The notes under the pieces are model-generated. The model searched no databases. It was not told the origin of the DNA and worked only from the letters and a program-made list of their open reading frames with translations. Positions 61,749-64,000 of a stretch of 64,000 bases of DNA are shown here, piece after piece (positions within the stretch are counted from its first letter, which is position 1; each line of letters opens with the position of its first letter). The stretch is from assembly GCF_025148635.1 (NCBI RefSeq), contig NZ_CP102269.1:4650001-4714000 (forward strand), given 5' to 3'. A program made the position numbers and the translations under genes. Source of the DNA: Butyricimonas virosa. Lineage in GTDB: Bacteria; Bacteroidota; Bacteroidia; Bacteroidales; Marinifilaceae.

Positions 61749-62720
61749 TCATATTTGCTCTCGTAACGCATAAAATTTACGTCTCAAAGGTAAATAAACA
61801 ACCACCAGCACCACTATAGAAATAATAAAATAAATCAATGTATACCCTGGAGTATACACCAACACCAACAAATACCCCAAATTAACAACAGCCTGTACAC
61901 CCATGTAGATCAAAGAAACAGGCAAATGAGCAAACTTTCCCTCGTTGGCTAACAACTGGTATAAATGCTTCCGGTGAGGTTGACCAATGTTCTCTTTCAA
62001 CAAGATACGATGTATAATAGTCAGCACACCATCCACTCCATAAACCGCCAAAAACACTAATGCTGACACGTGACCGGTATGTATTATAAAGCCACCCAAC
62101 AAAAAGAGTATAATAAAAGCCATTGATATTGCTCCCACATCCCCGGAAAAACATTTGGCATGAGAACGAAAATTATAAAAATTAAACACTAGCAATGACA
62201 GTATTACCACAGGAATAAACCCCGCCGGCGCTATCGGGAAAACAAATGCATTGATCCCCCATAACGCCAACATGGCAACCAGACTATATCCTCCGGTAAT
62301 ACCGTTTATACCATCCATGAAATTATATATATTGAGTATGGCCAACCCGACGAACAAAGCCACAACCACGTATCCCCACGAAACCTCATGAACCCCTAGC
62401 TGTAACAGCAACAATAACAAAGAAAAGGTCTGGAACAAAAGACGAACCTTTGCAGAAAGCGGGTGCATATCATCAATAAAACTCACCAAAGCCACCAACG
62501 TCACTCCGCATAAAAACCAAGGTGCAAAAAAATCAAAGATCAATCCATGCACAAGTACCCCTAAATAAAAAATCACCCCACCTCCTCGTAGGGTAATTGT
62601 ATGATGAGAACTCCTTACATTAGGAACATCCAAAATATTATATCTCTTGGCAATCTTAAAATAAATGTTCTCCAGCACGAAAAGAAGCAGGAGAACAAAT
62701 CCATAGATCCAATTTATCAT
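61749..62720 (-). CDS. WecA/MraY-type polyprenyl-phosphate HexNAc-1-phosphate transferase
   Basis: The 323-residue protein has about nine or ten membrane helices and the family motifs: FIDDMHPLSAK (DD Mg site), NIYNFMDGINGITGG and HRKHLYQLL in the C-terminal loop. It transfers HexNAc-1-phosphate onto undecaprenyl phosphate, starting a chain independently of the WbaP-type enzyme at 24587. It overlaps the upstream epimerase by 4 bases. Confidence 0.93.
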   Translation of the reverse strand: MINWIYGFVLLLLFVLENIYFKIAKRYNILDVPNVRSSHHTITLRGGGVIFYLGVLVHGLIFDFFAPWFLCGVTLVALVSFIDDMHPLSAKVRLLFQTFSLLLLLLQLGVHEVSWGYVVVALFVGLAILNIYNFMDGINGITGGYSLVAMLALWGINAFVFPIAPAGFIPVVILSLLVFNFYNFRSHAKCFSGDVGAISMAFIILFLLGGFIIHTGHVSALVFLAVYGVDGVLTIIHRILLKENIGQPHRKHLYQLLANEGKFAHLPVSLIYMGVQAVVNLGYLLVLVYTPGYTLIYFIISIVVLVVVYLPLRRKFYALREQI

Positions 62721-63619
62721 TTCTGTCGCTTAAACGATTCAACCATCTCTCGAATTCCATCCTCCAAAGTGTAACGAGGCTCGTAACCGATAGCGCTTAA
62801 TGCTAACTGACGATCAATAACCACATCTCCCCAGAGTTTCTGATAAAGATCAGGACGAACCTTCTCTATCAGTTTCAAGAATATAGATGGAGAAGGTAGA
62901 TTTATCGTGTGTACTCCCAATTGACGAGAAATTTCCTCGACCACGTTACGCGTAGAATAAGGAACTTTATCCGTCGGATAGAATACTCCCTCAACCTCTT
63001 TCTCTACGGCTAAATGAATAAACTCAACCAAATTTTTTACATTAATAAAATCACGACTATTCCGGGCAGAACCGAAAGGCAGCGGAATATGTTTATTTAC
63101 CAAACGAATCAAACGCAACATATTACCCGGAGCCATCCCCCCCCCGTATGCCATCGGCGGACGAATAATTGCGGCCTTAAATTCCCGGTCGTTCATTGCA
63201 ACTAACTCTTTATCTGCTTTAAGCTTAGAACTCCCGTAATAAGTCTGTGGTCTTTCCGGTGTTGTCTCAGAAATTCGACTGGCACTACCGAACACGGCAA
63301 TCGTACTCATCTGCACGAACTGACGTACCCCTGCCTGTTTTGCTTTCTGAGCTAATAAACAAGCCATCCGATAATTCACATCATCATAAAGCTCTTGGTC
63401 TTTCAATTCCGGACGATGTACGATAGCTGCAAAATTTATTACCGCATCAAACCCTGAAAATGCTTCAACAGGCATATCTCGAAATGCTTTCACAACAATC
63501 TCTTTCTCGTACCCAGTCGGCCTGCGACTGTAACACGTGATAGAATCCGTTGATACATATTTCTTTATAAATTGCCCGGCAATAAAACTATCTCCTCCAA
63601 TAATCAATATTCTTTTCAT
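62717..63619 (-). CDS. NAD-dependent sugar epimerase/dehydratase
   Basis: The 300-residue extended SDR protein starts at MKRILIIGGDSFIAGQF, with an alternative ATG at 63631 adding 4 residues. The dinucleotide motif is GGDSFIAG, a slightly unusual GxxGxxG form. It has FAAIVHRPEL, MSTIAVFG and YYGSSKLKAD (YxxxK). The pairing with a WecA-like transferase is typical of UDP-HexNAc C4-epimerase/4-reductase genes, which make FucNAc or QuiNAc with the CapD-like dehydratase. It is the first gene of its operon. Confidence 0.88.
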   Translation of the reverse strand: MKRILIIGGDSFIAGQFIKKYVSTDSITCYSRRPTGYEKEIVVKAFRDMPVEAFSGFDAVINFAAIVHRPELKDQELYDDVNYRMACLLAQKAKQAGVRQFVQMSTIAVFGSASRISETTPERPQTYYGSSKLKADKELVAMNDREFKAAIIRPPMAYGGGMAPGNMLRLIRLVNKHIPLPFGSARNSRDFINVKNLVEFIHLAVEKEVEGVFYPTDKVPYSTRNVVEEISRQLGVHTINLPSPSIFLKLIEKVRPDLYQKLWGDVVIDRQLALSAIGYEPRYTLEDGIREMVESFKRQK

Positions 63620-63823
63620 TCCTTGATCCATTTAAAACGGCATAAACCTCCAACTTGCTCACATACATGAGCATCATTATCTATCTCATATTAGCGTGTT
63701 TATAAACAGGATTCGCTCTCTCCTCTTATCTTGCTCCCCTTTTACGTCGTATAGACCTCAGATGTTTTATTCGTTCTCATATAATTAAATAATAGTGTTG
63801 TGTGTGTTATTTTTAATCAAGAT

Positions 63824-63832
63824 GCAAAAATA
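63824..63832 (-). promoter_or_regulatory. Candidate -7 element for the minus-strand polysaccharide operon
   Basis: The minus strand reads TATTTTTG followed by C, fitting TAnnTTTG, about 200 bases upstream of the epimerase start. No -33 match was found at 19-20 bases. Confidence 0.4.
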
Positions 63833-63970
63833 CATCAATGGTTGCGTCATAAAATGGTATTTTTTTGTTTTTAACAAACTATTAACAAATCTAACACACA
63901 AATTACCATCTCCTCCTCATGAATATGTAGCCAATTAAAGATATCTATTCTTCTGCATACAAAATCTTCG

Positions 63971-63979
63971 TATATTTGC
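63971..63979 (+). promoter_or_regulatory. Candidate -7 element for a gene beyond the right edge
   Basis: The plus strand reads TATATTTG followed by C, 19 bases before an ATG at the window's last three bases. Confidence 0.4.
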
Positions 63980-64000
63980 CCATTCAAAATAAAATATATG

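Larger units (their letters stand above)
63632..64000. other. Divergent regulatory region at the right edge
   Basis: This 369-base region has no convincing gene. It contains a small hairpin near 63656-63673, a minus-strand -7 element (63824-63832) and a plus-strand -7 element (63971-63979). An ATG at 63998-64000 may be the start of the next gene. If transcription starts at the minus-strand element, the polysaccharide mRNA would have a leader of about 190 bases, long enough for an antitermination or attenuation control. Confidence 0.55.

Overview
The window looks like a chromosomal segment of an anaerobic Bacteroidales-type bacterium. Start codons mostly lack a Shine-Dalgarno sequence. Several upstream regions carry a Bacteroidetes-like -7 element (TAnnTTTG). 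The gene set also fits: a Bacteroidetes-style ClpC, a Wza-like SLBB exporter, hybrid two-component proteins and an NAD-linked trimeric [FeFe] hydrogenase. A hydrogen-producing gut genus of the Odoribacteraceae kind would fit, but that is inference. No rRNA, tRNA, CRISPR array, integrase or insertion sequence was seen.

Bases 1-10600 hold housekeeping and envelope genes: a secreted HExxH metalloprotease, clpC, an NAD-dependent DNA ligase whose helix-hairpin-helix region looks triplicated, and a 999-residue secreted metalloprotease/propeller/barrel protein. Bases 10600-21140 form a hydrogenase island. A regulatory half comes first: two DRTGG proteins, an anti-sigma-type ATPase, a hydrogenase-like iron-sulfur protein lacking the proton-relay cysteine, a PHP phosphoesterase and an unknown protein. 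After a 550-base intergenic stretch and a lone receiver comes the structural half: an ATPase, a 2Fe-2S ferredoxin, hydB, hydA and hydC. Bases 21200-24600 hold three signalling proteins (two hybrid histidine kinases and a receiver).

Bases 24217-63619 are two converging polysaccharide loci. The plus-strand locus (24217-43462) appears to be one long operon with very short or overlapping junctions. It encodes a receiver, a WbaP-type initiating sugar transferase with a pseudo-receiver, a short TolC-like protein, a chain-length/co-polymerase protein, a Wzy-type polymerase, a Wzx-type flippase, glycosyltransferases, an acyltransferase, a methyltransferase and two tandem membrane EEP-family phosphatases. 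In its middle lies a MotA/ZorA-like plus MotB/ZorB-like pair, predicted to form a proton-driven stator unit. The minus-strand locus (63619 down to 43466) starts with an epimerase, a WecA-type transferase, an SLBB exporter and a Wzz protein. It continues with a D-2-hydroxyacid dehydrogenase, nucleotide-sugar enzymes, all four dTDP-L-rhamnose genes, a CapD-type dehydratase, an ABC-F ATPase and a UDP-glucuronate decarboxylase.

The most interesting candidate for an undescribed system is the Zorya-like motor pair inside the polysaccharide operon, without any of the Zorya effector genes. It suggests coupling of proton-motive force, through the peptidoglycan layer, to polysaccharide synthesis, export or sensing. 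Other points of note are the enlarged LigA, perfect hairpins that contain the stop codons of rfbA, rfbD and the anti-sigma-type gene, a frameshifted four-helix-bundle gene inside the rhamnose operon, and a three-stem palindromic element upstream of ligA.
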